From Leptobrachium leishanense (taxonomy: Eukaryota; Chordata; Amphibia; Anura; Megophryidae): 64,000 bases of DNA. The translations under genes were made by a program, and so were the position numbers. Within the stretch, counting starts at the first letter, position 1. The number at the start of each line of letters is the position of its first letter. The stretch is from the NCBI GenBank assembly GCA_009667805.1, contig CM019070.1, positions 56,343,735 through 56,407,734 of the forward strand. Direction: 5' to 3'. The notes beneath the pieces were generated by a model. It had not been told where the DNA came from, did no database searches, and saw only the letters and a list, made by a program, of their open reading frames with translations. This document shows positions 10,464-22,563 of the stretch, in pieces.

Positions 10464-10560
10464 CCTGAGATGGCACAATCAAGCTAAAACCTTGTGAGAC
10501 CTGAATGGGCCCCAGCGTCGAGCAGGCCACTAGTGCCATTGCTCGTCCTCAGGACCCTCA

Positions 10561-11546
10561 CGAACCTCTTTTCTGTGATCTGATGGGTGCTTCACTGTAT
10601 ATCGGTATACTTTTTTTGTGGTTTTGTTTTGTTTATTATGTGTTCCATAAATGCTCTTGCATGAAAATTATTTCTCCATATAAACATTGTAAGTTCCCAT
10701 TTGTTCTATAGCAAACCCAAACTACTGCATGTTTCCTTTTATGATGGGTAGCAAGTAGTAAAGATGGTCTCCTTTGTCTATTGTCTAAAACCTGTTTTAT
10801 TTCCAAATGCCAGATATAAGCTGCATCTACCATGAGATGATATGAAATTCAGAGTATTAAATTGCCCTTTAAATTTATAGCTTTGAGAAAGTTCATAATC
10901 TAAGTGTTCCCTGCCAGTTAATACTCTGCTAATGAACATTTTACAGGTTCACTTTAGAACATTCTTCTCTCCTTCCTCAATCTTTGCCTCGGCAATATAT
11001 TACATTTAACGCCAACCTTTGATTTTTCTCATTCTATCGATATTGAGAATTTGCTGTTTCCCATATTCTTTTATTTTGTTAAATATGGCCTTACCACACA
11101 CCTAACCAGACTGTTTTATGTGATCGCATAAAATGATATAACAAGGACAATAACCCGACTAAATGTAATATAGATATACAGTCAAAGGAGGCTGAAATCT
11201 ATCTTTTTCAGATAATATTGGTCGCTCTGAAGATGGCGGTAGCAGGTAATCAATTTCTTTGTGTTATTTTAGTTATGAAGCAATTACCTGAATATTTAAA
11301 CTAAAAAATCCCAAAGGCAAGTGTGATTAATAGCCGCTGCTTTTAAAAGACACAGCATAATTGTTGCTGCAGGTTAAACTAGGGCATGACCCCGACGTTC
11401 TAGTCAAAGTCAAGGAGTTCCAAAAAAAAAAAACAAAGGGGAGAAAATGAAGACAAAACTCAGTATGAAGTTTAATAGTTTAAATGCCTCTTTAAAAACA
11501 AGTGAAACAGGATGTCTTAAGTATTTTTATTTTTTATATCTAAACG
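10561..11546. other. No gene recognised
   Basis: AT-rich DNA with no terminal repeats, no long open frame with recognisable similarity and no microsatellite longer than a poly-A run near 11425. Confidence 0.45.
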
Positions 11547-12095
11547 TAGATACTCGAGTATAACGTGACCCTAATATAACGTGATTGCTAGAGATTTATT
11601 ATGGAAATGAGAGAATATTCAAGACTCAAATATAACGCGAGGAACAAAATTATACTGTACCAGTAAACAATTAAAATCCTTTCAGCTGTTCTCAACAGTC
11701 GGGCTACCCCTCAAACCAGGGTGCTCTGCTCTAGAAAGATTGCAGCTGTTACGAAGTATGAAGCCGCCAGCCGCCTGTCTTCTTTAGCGATTAGATGGCC
11801 GGCGGAGGTGAGCGAGGTAAATGATTTGGCTTTTAAAGCGAGCTCGCCCTCTGGCTGTGATGGATCCGACCTCTCCCGAATCCGGGTGTTCCTGAAGTGT
11901 TTTCAAGCATCAGGGAGCCTGCATTCACTTCAGCGAGACGACCGGAAGCTCCGGGAGACTTGGGATCCAGAGAAAGGCAATTTTTTAAAAAAAAAAATTA
12001 CACCCGATGCAGATGTCTCGAATATAACGCGACCCCTCCAATTTTATGGTAAATTTTTGTCACCAAAATTTTGCGGTATCTACAGTAGTTCTTTT
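11547..12095. mobile_element. Possible degraded DNA element (GTAGATACTCGAGTATAA ends)
   Basis: The left end reads GTAGATACTCGAGTATAAC and has two further 'ATATAACG' echoes (about 11574, 11630). The right end has CGAATATAACGCGACC and GCGGTATCTACAG, partly the inverse of the left end. The interior is GC-richer. A minus or plus frame here (11721-12113) has no known domain. No clear TSD, so the boundaries are tentative. Confidence 0.4.
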
Positions 12096-12235
12096 TCAAC
12101 ACAAATCTCATAGGAAGGAAAAACTCAATGAAAATTCCCTTTACTATCATCAAAGATGGTAATCCTTTACATTAGTTTCTGTGATTTTATTCACTCGGAT
12201 TATTGCCAGTGACCCAGTAATGGATAGGGGCATAA

Positions 12236-12377
12236 ATTAGATTGTGAGGGCCCTTGTTTCCTCGTGTCCTGGTTTGTCAAAATGTTGTTCAATGTATTGT
12301 AACCCTGTCTATACTGTGCCTATTGTACAGCGCTGTGGAATATGCTGGTGCTTTATAAATAAAGATTAATAATATAA
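12236..12377 (+). mobile_element. L2-type LINE 3' end fragment
   Basis: The last about 140 bp match, in opposite orientation, the 3' UTR of the L2 fragment at 19456-20212: TTGTTCAATGTATTGTAACC, CTATACTGTGCCTATTGTAC and GCTTTATAAATAAAG, ending in an AATAATA-type tail. Such 5'-truncated tails are typical of LINE retrotransposition or of SINEs using that tail. Confidence 0.7.
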
Positions 12378-13137
12378 TAAGTGCACACAACCCATAATTT
12401 CTTCTTTTTATTTTGGGTTGTGCACGTTTTCCATTTATTACTTACAAACTGTAAATACTGTAACTTTTCATGGTTTTTAATAATCAACCAAGACAGGAGC
12501 GATTAACATCCAGCACACCCTTCTGTGCAAGGCTTTAGATAAAGGTGAATGTTAAAAACCAGGATATTCTGCAGCTCTTTTTTTTTTTTTTTTTACGGAA
12601 TAAGAAGATAAATTAATCTGAAATTTGCTCAACCCCTCTACCCTCTTAGTTTCCATATTCCATTGCCAACAATCGGCTAGATTCGCTAGAGGTCCTTCCA
12701 GATCTAGAAATGAACGGAGAACCTTTATGGCAGCGTTAAATTTTTAAGACTGCTAGATCCCTGTCATATCTTACAACTCCTTTCTAGATCTTGCAGAGAG
12801 CTCTAGTGAATCTAAACCATTGCATCCACTCTATAAAACATAACAAGAAAAAAAGATTGTCATTTGCGCTCACCCCTGTAGCTCCATGCGAAACAAAACA
12901 CAGGGATTAGGCGAGAAATCGTTTTTTTCTGTACATATGTATATTTTATTGTAGCCCCATCCAGGTCATGATTGCTGCTGCCTCTTTCCGTGTTTTTTTT
13001 TTTTTTCTTTTTAATCCCAAAGTGGAATTGTCTCTGGAGGCAGGCATGTACTGGCCATAGGAACTACAGGGAGATTCCCTGTGGGCCGATGGCTCAGTGG
13101 GCCAGTGTGAATGTTGGTTCACCGCATATGCCTCACC

Positions 13138-14342
13138 TTAACCCCTTAGTGACCGGGCGGTTTTACACAAATCCATCCTTTAGTGCCCTCTGCTTTTTTT
13201 ACGTTTCTGCGCTGTTCGTGTTTAGGCCAAATTTTCTTCTTACTCGTTTATGCAACCCACACATATTATACACCGTTTTTCCCGCCATTAAGTGGACTTT
13301 CTAAAAATACCATTATTTCCATCATATCCTATAATTTACTATAAAAAAATCTGAAATATGATGAAAATATTTGTTAAAACTTTTTCTTAATTTAATCCCC
13401 AAAATCTACAACTGCCAAAAAAGACCCCAGCTAAGGCTAGGGTCAAACGAAAGCATTTTTACATGCGAACGTAAAGAAGTGCGTCCGAACGCATTGACGT
13501 ATTTTTTCATGGAATACGCGAAAACGGTCATACGATGCGCATTTTTGTGCGTGTTTTTTACAGATCCAAACCAGGAAACTTTGGGTGTCTGGACGTTATG
13601 TTGGCCGGACACGAGCAGGGTCTGACGTCTCCAAATCACACACACACACCGCTATGCCGCTGCAGTGCACTCTGTACGTCTGTACTAGCGGTTCTGCGTT
13701 CTCGAAAAAATGCGTTCATTTTCCACTTGCGTTGCGCAGCCGGACTTTCGTGCGACCGTACTTCGTATATTGGTTGTCATTGCCCGTCATTTGCTGCTAG
13801 TGCGGCCGTGATTATGTGCGCCAGAACGCACGTTAAAAGTGCGCTAGTCTGACCCAGCCTAAATAGTTTTCAAATTTTGTCCCAGGAACAGAAATACCCA
13901 ATTTTTATGTTTTTGCTTTTTAGCCCCTTCACTGCTGAGCCAGTTGACCTATGTGCACTGAGCTCATTCTGACCATTTTATGCTCATTATTTTTAGATGA
14001 CAGCCTAGGTCCTATTTAACTAAAACCCCCACCCAGACAAAAAAACTTTAAAAAAAAATGTTTTTTATTTTTAAGCTTTTTTTTTTTTTACACCAAACAT
14101 AGTCATGTTTGGTATCATAGGAAAGGCCATGATCAGGCCTTTCCATTGATGTCCAACATGACCTTCTACCTCCCCTTGGCAGCTAGGGGGTTAACTGGCC
14201 CACTGACATCCTCACACATATGGTAGGGATGTCAGTGGGTGGAGGGTGACCTGGAGGCTTGGCTGACATCCAAGATGTCAGCCACCTCCAGGTTTAAATC
14301 GCGATTCAGCGCCGAGTTGGGATCCGGCAGCAAACTGGTTAA
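13138..14342. mobile_element. TTAA-target DNA element, copy 2, with nested Harbinger MITE
   Basis: Bounded by TTAA at 13138-13141 (TTAACCCCTTAGTGACC) and 14339-14342 (inverted TTAACCAGTTTGC). Shares with 8284-9513 the phrases GCTGAGCC, GTCATGTTTGGTATCAT, GGAAAGGCC and a GACATCCAAGATGTC palindrome near 14264-14278. The nested Harbinger MITE is at 13435-13859. No coding capacity. Confidence 0.6.
13435..13859. mobile_element. PIF/Harbinger-type MITE, subfamily A, copy A1
   Basis: 425 bp, ends GGCTAGGGTCAAACGA...CTAGTCTGACCCAGCC, 3-bp TSD TAA on both sides (13432-13434, 13860-13862). TWA target duplication and GG-starting TIRs fit PIF/Harbinger. CpG-rich interior with CTGGACGTTATGTTGGCC and GCACTCTGTACGTC in common with A2 and A3. 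It interrupts a TTAA element. Confidence 0.75.
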
Positions 14343-17069
14343 TGCTATACACAGCTGAAAAGGGAAGACTCTCCTCTTTCCAGCGGAGTAAAAATAGAGT
14401 TCAATCCCATCACATTGAAGTCCCAACCCCCCCGCCCCCATCATGCACCCTCTCGCCTCCCACAACAGATTATTGTGGAGATTATATATCCCTTCTGTAT
14501 TGTGTGAGTATTGGTCAAAGACTTATGCTCTTGGAAAACCTCTTTACTTCTTTGCAGCTAACCTACCTCCCCAGAGAACAGACAGACACCCATTCTCTTG
14601 GACATGGAGACGATGTAGGCATTCCGGATGTAGCAATCAGGGCCAATTTAGCTGACATTTCAACTCTAGTTGAGCCTTAATAAAGTGTCATCTTAATATC
14701 ACTCACTAGATTAATTTGGAAGTTTGATATTTGTCTAGTTGGTTTAAGATCTCTGGTACAGACTGACATGAGTGACTTAATGGGTACTAAAAGGTTGTCT
14801 GGAAATGCAAAGACTTTAACATGGTGAGGCAATCCTTCCCACAAAATCCCCATGTTGCCTTTTGAAGGAGGTGTTTTATGTTGAGAATTGCTAAGGTGGG
14901 AAAGAGGGCATCCATGCCCATCCCACTAGTCTTTTCAGAACTGGCCAATAACCCTAGCCTTTGCTATACAGTCAATGTAGAGCGCAGCAACCACTGGTGT
15001 CATCATTGGCCAAAGTCTAAAAGGTGAAGGACTGTAAATGAAGAGTCCAACCTCTAAACTGATGATTTTTTTTTTTAAAAAATCTGCATCACTAAAAGGT
15101 AGGAGTTGCAGAGACTTGTGTGTTGTGAGTTCAATGTATGGACATGGTGTTCCTTTACTTGGCTTGCTGACACACAAAACCATCTTGGTAAGGGTCCAAC
15201 TAACACAGGGCAAATGTGGCGTGTGTGCATTTTGCAACATCACTATAGGTCCACATTGATCAAGAAATTGCTCTGTTACTATCAGATTCCAGCAGATCTT
15301 TATTTGGCTTTGGAAGCCCTGTGATTGTTGCCTCCAACTCTGAGACTGGAAATGAGGCAATTGAATGTGTACAGCATATGGGGCCCAATTGCAAAATAAC
15401 GCATTGATCGTCATGGATTTAATGGCTGCTTGCAATTCTCAAAGGGTGCATCTCTTGGCTCTGTTACATTATTTGGTATGCTACCATTTCCTCTTACAAT
15501 GGATTACGTCACAAATTCTGTTGCGGTTCGTAAATGGTAAAATCCTGCGCAAGCCATTCTGAACTTAAAGCTGTATTCCAACGCGCTGTTGATGCAGTGT
15601 CGTGAGGCGCTCACAAATGCTGGTAGTGGCACCCCACATTGTTGCTGATATCTGCTCCTGAAGCACATGGAACTCTACTACTTCCACTGCTTGCGCCAAG
15701 AGGACAGAGAAGACTTCCTGAAGACCAATTCCAAAATATGCTTGAATTTTGTCCAATTCCAAAAGATTTGCTCTAATTTTCAGGCTGAGTAGATTGCCAT
15801 TGGCTTTGTTGTACAGCATCAGGTCTGCCGAAGGTCATCCACCACTAGTTTAGATGTTATTTCAAAGGCACTTTTGACCAGGAGTATGTGAGAGCGTGCA
15901 AAGCTTTAGTAATAAAATTTCAGCTGTTACGCTTGCTATTGTGTCAGAAAGTGTAGAAATTTATTGTCCAATTTAGAAACCTGAGATGTTACTGGGAAAT
16001 GCTGTGGGGTGCGTTATAATGAAAATACCAATCCACATTAGACATGGTTGCCATAAGCGAAAATCGTAATATCTTTAGACTTTTTTTTTTCTTTTTTCGT
16101 CCGGGAAAGGAGTGTAAAACATTACTTTGCAAATATTTGCAGCTCCCACCAACCAAAACAGGTTAAGTCTCATTTCAAAAAGAGGGGAAACCGAATAGCA
16201 TTCCTAATTTTCTTAGTGATGTGCCAAGTTAAGTACTTTGATGGCCTTTGGACAGATTTATATTTTGTCATCTTCTGAATTGGTGGTGACTGACAAGAGG
16301 ACTTTGTTTTATACAATGCTATTTAAATAAAGCCCTGCGGGGCGTTTCTGTAATGTTGTCACTTCAAGTCCAAACTTGTAAAAAAGAAATGTGTATTAAG
16401 GAGGAATCTTCATTAGCTTTTATGGCTTTAATCTAGTTCGGTATGAAGCTTCCGTAGAAGGCAAGACATTTTAATATATAAAGACACACGCACTTTTTGT
16501 TTTAGCCTGCTGCACGGTCGGCTAGGCTTTTGTTGAGGAACATGAATAAACATCATTCCTACCTAGTTTTTATTTTGATTTTTAACTAGTCTGTCATTTG
16601 TACAGTAGTGATGGGAGATTTCCAACTGCGTTTAAGACATCAAAGTTTAACCAGTATCGGTACAAAGTGGTCCAGTTCTGACATGAAGGTTTTTATGAAC
16701 TTCGTTGCTTCTGATCAATGTGCTATTGGTTATTTTTCCTTTTTTAGTAACCCCATTTGAAACATTTATGGAACAAAATTACCATTTCTCTAGTATGGAC
16801 CACAGTGCCAGTTATGCCTTTTTGGGGCTCATTCGTTCTCAACGTAACTCGCATAAAAGGTTTCACTTAATGATGGATTTTTGGGTCTTGGGACAGTTTT
16901 TAAAGGGAAAAGATCAAAATGTTTTTTATGGAGATAGAAGACCACATGACTGCCTCAGAGTAAATTAAGCATCACGGACACTCTGGCTGAGAGCATTGCA
17001 AATTCCATCTCACATGGTACCAGCAAAAAGCAGATATTGCTCTCACACCTGTACCTCCCTTATTCAACA
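14343..17069. other. No confident gene; possible decayed coding relic at about 14935-15819
   Basis: Two minus-strand open frames, 15565-15819 (84 residues) and 14935-15435 (166 residues), lie in the same direction and are longer than their surroundings would suggest, but I recognise no domain and both are broken. They could be fragments of a decayed retrogene or transposon, or chance. The rest is AT-rich with no terminal repeats. Confidence 0.3.
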
Positions 17070-17248
17070 CAGTGGTTTCCAACTCTGGTCCTCAAGTTCC
17101 CTTAACAAGCCAGGTTTGCCAGATATCTAAAGCACAGGTAATTTGATTTTCCTACTCAGCGATTGCAGGATTCAGTTTGTTTTCCCAAGGTAATCCTTAA
17201 AATCTGGCCTGTTTTGTGGCATTTGAGGACCAGTGTTGGGAACCACTG
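17070..17248. mobile_element. hAT-type MITE (CAGTGGTTCCC family), copy 2
   Basis: Starts CAGTGGTTTCCAACTCTGG and ends GTTGGGAACCACTG. Same body as copies at 642, 23299, 26484 and 44197 (GATTGCAGGATTCAG core). The flanks ATTCAACA and GTCTAGGC do not match, so the TSD is lost or one boundary is rearranged. Confidence 0.7.
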
Positions 17249-17789
17249 GTCTAGGCCAAAGGCAGAACTCTATATCAATCTATAAGCCAAAATGATTAGG
17301 TGGCACAACCACAAAATATCATAGAAAATAGTCATTCAATATCCAAAAATATTTATCTCAATACATAGTGTATATTCATTTTGTCAGATTTAAGTTTTCT
17401 AACAAAGCAAATCATACCGTAAATGCCAGAGCAAATGTAAATAAATCCCAATGCTCTACATATATCCACAAAAGAATAAACAAAATACAAGCAGCAGTCA
17501 ACATAAATAGATATAACAAACCAGCAAAAGAAGCCTAACTAGGTAACCCAACGCTTCAGCGGTGCCACGTCTTTGTCAGGGGTTGCTTGTATCAAGACAT
17601 AAGGAATCGGAGGGGTAAGCAGGAGAAGCCCTTGTATTCAGTGGGATTTATCAAGAGACTACTGATATCGGAGGATAGTCCCTCAGCTTGGGCATGTGTT
17701 CTCAACCATGTCCACTTGTGTGGTAGAGGGTGAGAGCCAGACGAGAACAAAGTTCTATATTCCATAGTAGTAGTACCTGGTGCTATTTG

Positions 17790-18284
17790 TCATTATTCCA
17801 GCCTGTCCTATGCGTGAGCCGGTCTGGGCTGGCTCTTACCCCTTTCTGGTCCATCTTATGTGTTTGTCCCTCCAGTTGCCTTGTTCTTTTCATGACTATT
17901 TTTTGTTTATTCCTTTTTGCTTTGTCCCTTACTTGCTCCTGTGGGGTTGTTTGCTTTTGTTTTACTCTTGCTCTGCCAATCTTTCTGTGTACCGACCTTG
18001 GCTTGTCTGACTTCCCTCTTTGGTTTTGACTTTGTGTTTTCTGCCTTTTGTGTACACAGTCGTACTATTTTTCCATCCCCTTAGCATTAGATCCAGCTAC
18101 TTCAAGGACCAGACTTTGGATTAGGGTTTCCTTTCTGTGCTGCTGGGTGTCGATTTGGCATTCCCCTTAACCCTTGCTTTGCCTTTCTGGTTTGTGCTAT
18201 CTGTCTGCTATTCAGCCAGCAGCACTCCTGCCTTTTTGAGCTATGGGCCACACCTCAGCTCAAGTCAGGGGCCCTCATGATACA
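17790..18284. mobile_element. Degenerate LTR-like repeat, related to 23645-24448
   Basis: T/C-rich sequence aligned in order with 23645-24448: TTCCAGCC.TGTCC, TATGTGTTTG-type runs, GATCCAGCTACTTCAAGGACCAGAC, then a GGGCC.CACC..CTCA end. No direct long repeats or TSD remain. The open plus frames here (17730-18029) are hydrophobic by composition only. Confidence 0.35.
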
Positions 18285-18394
18285 CGTTGACATACCTTGT
18301 TTAAAGCCGAGATCTCAAAATTTGTCCCCAAGATGTTTATTGCCTGCAGTTCCCAGAATTCTTATAATGTAATGGATGGACAGTTATTATCCTT

Positions 18395-18930
18395 TTATTT
18401 AATATAGCGCCTCAAATTCCACAGCGCTCTACAAGATCATTGTACAAGGGGTTGATAAATTGGAATACCAAACATGGATGATATGGCCAGATTCAGGGGG
18501 TCCCTGTTCTCAAGGGAACTTACAATCTATGTAAAAGTATTTTGTGAGGTAGGCGCATCCATATCGGCGGGTAGCTTGCCCAAGGACACTCGCTAGTGGT
18601 GTCTTCTGTGTGGGATCGGAGTCTGATTTCCATGATTGTAGATCAGTGACCTGGTGGTTAGGTCAAACCCACTTCTCGTAAAGTGGAGACTTGCTTCTCC
18701 ACGGTTGTATTGGAGGGATGTTCTGATCGGGATTTGACCTGCTTCTCCACGGTCGAAAGACCGAGACGTTACCAATGGACTCCACAGCTGGTTGTGTGTG
18801 GTAGGCAAGTATTTACCGTTGTGTGTCTTGCCCAAGGACACTTACTGGAAAGGTGCTCTGGCACTTAATTCAAACCCGGGTCTCCACCGTTATTCAGCAG
18901 TGATGTTACCGCTACTCCATCCAGCCGGTA
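18395..18930 (-). mobile_element. LINE/SINE tail-like repeat
   Basis: Contains 'TATAGCGCC...CACAGCGCTCTACAA' and 'CAAGGGAACTTACAATCTATG', matching the style of the L2 3' UTR at 19456-19620 (AAGCGCCAGCATATTCCGCAG, GGAGCTCACAATCTAG). The rest includes repeated 'GCCCAAGGACACT' phrases (about 18578 and 18830). Old and diverged. Confidence 0.45.
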
Positions 18931-19455
18931 CAGTTAAGGCTAGAGTGTTTTCTTTGCCTTTTTATAGTTACTGTTTTTACATATTTGCAGTGCTTTCTAA
19001 AAGATGTTGTACAATAAAAAGTGGAATGCCCCTCTAAAATTTGGAAAATGTTTTATCCTTAAAAATGGGCCAATTCATTCAAATTAAATTGCTTCCATTT
19101 TCATTTGCTCCAACCTAGGATTTCTTCTAAGGAACATAAAAAAGACTTTTCAGATGATGATTGTGTTTTCATGTTAGTCACATGTCAGAGAGTCAATTGA
19201 TAGAAAATTATAACTTCCAAATTGTATTACATAGCAGTTTCTCTTTAATTATAATGTTGTCAGTCATAAAGCAAACACTTTTTTTTCTACAGTAATAGAT
19301 GTAGCCAATGTCACAAGTGATTTAATTAAATGCTTTTCCCTTGACTAACATGTGTTGACATGTGAAATATTTGTTGAGTATTCAGAGACCAGAATCTAAA
19401 CTGTAAAGATTAATCTTTAATAGATTAATGTATCTTTCCATAATATTATTCAGTA

Positions 19456-20212
19456 CATTATTATTATTATTCTTTATTTATAAAGCGCCAGCATATTCCG
19501 CAGTGCTGTACAATAGGCACAGTATAGACAGGGTTACAATACATTGAACAACATTTGACAAACAGTACAGGAGGAGATGAGGGCCCTATTCCCGTTGGAG
19601 CTCACAATCTAGAAGGGTTGGGGTTGGAAACAGGAGGAGAGGACTGCAAGGTGAGAGTAATTGATGGTTGTATCAGTGAGTCGGGTGGCAGACTTCCCTA
19701 AATAGGAATGTTTTAAGGGAGCGTTTTAAGGAAGAGAAGTTAGGAGAGAGTCTGACGGTGTGTGGGAGAGTGTTCCAGAGAATGGGGGCTGCGCGTGAGA
19801 AGTCCTGCAGTCTATCATGCGAAGAGGTGATGTGGGGAGAGACTAGGCGCAGGTCGCTGTTTGACCTTAGGGAGCGGGCTGGGGTGTATTTGGTGATTAG
19901 TGAGGACAGGTAGTGGGGAGCTGAGTTAGTGAGATCTTTGTAAGTCAGGGTAAGGATTTTAAATTTAATTCTGCAGCGGATGGGGAGAGAGTGGAGGGAC
20001 TCGCAGAGGCGAGCGGCAGAGGCAGAGCGGCGGGTGAGGTGGATTAGCCTGGCAGAGGCATTTAGAATGGATTGTAGGGGGGAAAGGCGGGAGAGGGGGA
20101 GGCCAGATAAGAGATTACTGCAATAGTCAAATCGGGATATTACCAGGGCATGGATGAGTTGTTTGTGGTGACAGTGGTAAGAAATGGCCAAATTCTGGAA
20201 ATATTACGTGTA
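19456..20212 (-). mobile_element. 5'-truncated L2-clade LINE
   Basis: Minus-strand LINE with a (AATAAT)n-type 3' tail at 19456-19480, a 3' UTR to about 19670 and the C-terminal end of an L2-type ORF2 product (19673-20191 and slightly beyond). The 5' side ends where a hAT element begins (TSD from 20213). I could not find the continuation beyond the hAT element's other end. Confidence 0.8.
19673..20191 (-). pseudogene. C-terminal fragment of L2-type ORF2 (reverse transcriptase region)
   Basis: About 170 residues carrying the well-known tail of L2-clade ORF2: LIHALVISRFDYCSNLLSGL near the start, then the LHSLPIRCRIKFKILTLTYK block, APHYLSSLITKYTPARSLRS and a terminal AAPILWNTLPHTVRLS...LKRSLKTFLFRE. 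These lie downstream of the catalytic YADD box, so no catalytic residues are present. Just upstream, a different frame gives NISRIWPFLTT, which is also L2-like, showing a frameshift near 20170. Non-functional relic. Confidence 0.8.
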
Positions 20213-20220
20213 TATGGGGG

Positions 20221-22563
20221 CAGTGGTGTATTTTGGCCTAGGCCGGCACTTTCCAGGGGGCGGCGGCCCGCACTGGGTGTCCCCACCCCTAAAAAAAAAT
20301 ATATTTTTTTTTACTTTTGCAAACTATTTTACCAGGAAGGATACATTGAGATTTCATGAATTTTCAAGTATGTCCTGGGTAGGCAAGGCCTAGGCTTTCA
20401 CTTTCCAGGGGGCAGCAAAAAACCTCACCACTAAATGGGTTACTCACAGAGCACTGAAATGACGCCAACTTTTTGGTGCTCTGTAGTTCCCTGCACTTCG
20501 GAGAATAAACTTTCCCCACCCTGCAGTGAATTCCCCATTCACCGCAGGGTCCCCAAAGTGCATGGAGTCGGCCGCTGAATGCTGCCACCGCAAACCCGTG
20601 GCCTGCTGTTTTCAAAAGAACTACTGAACGAAAATGTCTGGAATTTACATATATAGATCCTATGATTGATAATAAAACGTTCTGTTACAGAAAAAATAAA
20701 AATTGCTATTAAAAAAAGGGGGGAAATTTTGCCAAAAAAAATCAGAAAAATGACTAAAAGGTACTAAAAAAAAATCAATAAATAAAGACTTTTTACTGCA
20801 GATTAAAATAATAAATGATTTATTAGATATTGCATAAAAACGGGAATATTTTTAACATTGAAACCTATAGGGTTCGCCTGAATAAACCTGCTGATTGAAA
20901 CCACCGAACATCAGGGCATTTCACTGCCATTTCTCTGCTGTTTGGTGTTCTCTGAATAGATTAACCATTACTTCTCTATGGGGATTTGCACTGCCTTCAA
21001 ACAGCACCGTACTTGCTGGCAGTTCGCCAAACTTGTGTCTGAGCATATCACAGAGCAGTGGTGTACTTAGGGGAGTGGCGAAGGGCGGCCACCCAGGTAC
21101 CAGTGATTATTGGGGTGTCATTAGGGGGTACTAGGAGGTGCCACTGTCACTGTGTGTCAGCTTTGAGCTGTGTTCTCAAACAACGAGCAGCGGCGCAGGG
21201 CTTTTGCATACAGAATAAAATCGAATAGAATAAAAATCCCCCTCTCCTCCCTCCATAGCTCCTCCCCTGCCCCGCAGCAGCTCTAGGAGAGGGGAGGGGG
21301 ATGTGATTTGTGTGCAGAGAGAGAAGATGACAGTAAACGGCAGGTAAGGGGGGTATCAGCAGAATATGAAGCCCTGTCTGCTTACTGCTGTTTAAAGTGG
21401 ACCTTTCCTTAACCAGCACTGCAGTGATAGAAATTTGTCATTTGAGCTGCCTGGCTCCTGGTGAGGCTGCGTGCGTGCAGGTCACGCGGTCCGGCCAGTC
21501 AGGTGGTACTGAGTCTCAGTACCACATGACTGGCTGAACCACGTGAAATGCACAAATGCAGCTGCCCGCCCTTTCGTTAACACAGACTCTATTCTGGACT
21601 GAACACCCACCGGGAAGGGAATCAAATGTTACAGTGCACCCTCTGGCAGTGGCACCCCACTGCTGACAAGATGGCTCCATGCACAGGCACAGCCGCGATC
21701 CTAAAATGGCCTGGAGGGACCTCCTGCTGAGTCCGTACACAGTCCCTGCTGACTCTGCACACAGCCCTACCACGGACGGAGGCCGGTAAATATAGAATAA
21801 ATAATTGCTGTGTGCTCATATACACTCGGTTTGCTGGGAGTTTTATTGCAGTGGATTCTGATGCACTCATACACACCGCACATCGCATTGCTGGGAGTTT
21901 TATTGCTGTGGATTCTGATACACTGACACACACACCGCACATTGCATTGCTGGGAGTTTTATTGCTGTGGATTCTGATATGCTGACACACACACCAAACA
22001 TTGCATTGCTGGGAGTTTTATTGCTGTGGATTCTGTGATACACACTGCATATTACTGTGAGTTTTATTGCCCTGGAGCTCTGGGATACGCTCATACACAC
22101 TGCACATTACTGTGAGTTTTATTGCTGTGCAGTTCTGTGATATGCTCATACACAGTGTCCATTTCTGTGGGTTTTATTGCTGTGCAGCTCTGTGATACGC
22201 TCATATGCAGTGCACGTTTCTGTGGATTTTATTGTTCAACCAATTAGAGCGGCTGTGATCCAGTATACTTGACATGCATGGCTGTTTGTAAAAATGCTTG
22301 AATTTAAACATTTCATAATTTTATTTATCTCAATAGATACATTTGAAATGGTATACAAAATATACAAGTAGGCACTTGTTATCCACTTTTAATATAAAGA
22401 GAGGAAAAGACGGAGCTCTAAGAGGAAAAGGTGGAGCTTAAAGAGGAAGGGTGGGGATTAACCAGGAAGAGGTGTACCCTTGACAGGGGTGCCTCAAATT
22501 TAAATTGGGGGGTGCATGAGTTTTGTCAGGTCTAGGGCAGCACAAAACCTAAATACACCACTG
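20221..22563. mobile_element. Non-autonomous hAT element of 2.3 kb
   Basis: Ends CAGTGGTGTATTTTGGCC (20221) and its inverse AAATACACCACTG (to 22563). The 8-bp flanks TATGGGGG (20213-20220) and CATGGGGG (22564-22571) agree at 7 of 8. It has inserted in L2-derived sequence. A second start-like motif CAGTGGTGTACTTAGGGG at 21057 suggests a nested or duplicated relative. Interior: GC-rich block 21240-21300 and a tandem array 21832-22240. Open frames in the array are low-complexity only; no transposase. Confidence 0.65.
21832..22240. repeat. Tandem repeat, about 45-60-bp units, in the 2.3-kb hAT element
   Basis: About seven copies of GGGAGTTTTATTGCTGTGGA followed by TTCTGATA...CACACACCGCACATT. The first three units are about 59 bp and nearly identical; later ones are more diverged and shorter. 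Confidence 0.85.

Larger units (their letters stand above)
4826..10560. repeat. Old inverted repeat split by a nested transposon cluster
   Basis: The left arm (about 4826-5040) contains GAACGAGCAACGGCACTAG, a GATTGTGCCATTACAGGG block and CCATATGCAAATCAGAC. The right arm, inverted, starts about 5210 (CAAAACGATCGTC), reaches TCTGATTTGCATATGGAG and TTGTCCCTGAGAT at 5333-5345, then resumes at 10464 with the TSD, GGCACAATCAAGC and GCCACTAGTGCCATTGCTCG. So the right arm is interrupted by the hAT element 5346-10463 while the left arm is intact. Related sequence recurs at 38917-39270 and around 40141-40900, so this is an interspersed family. No coding capacity seen. Confidence 0.7.

Noticed and set aside
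18640..18900. tRNA-like phrase (CAAACCCGGGTCTCC) suggesting a tRNA gene or SINE head
   Set aside because: No cloverleaf or A box at the right distance could be built; it lies in a diverged repeat.
21622..22100. Minus-strand Cys/Ser-rich repetitive frames (SESTAIKLPA repeats)
   Set aside because: Direct translation of the tandem array in the hAT element, without start context or known domain.
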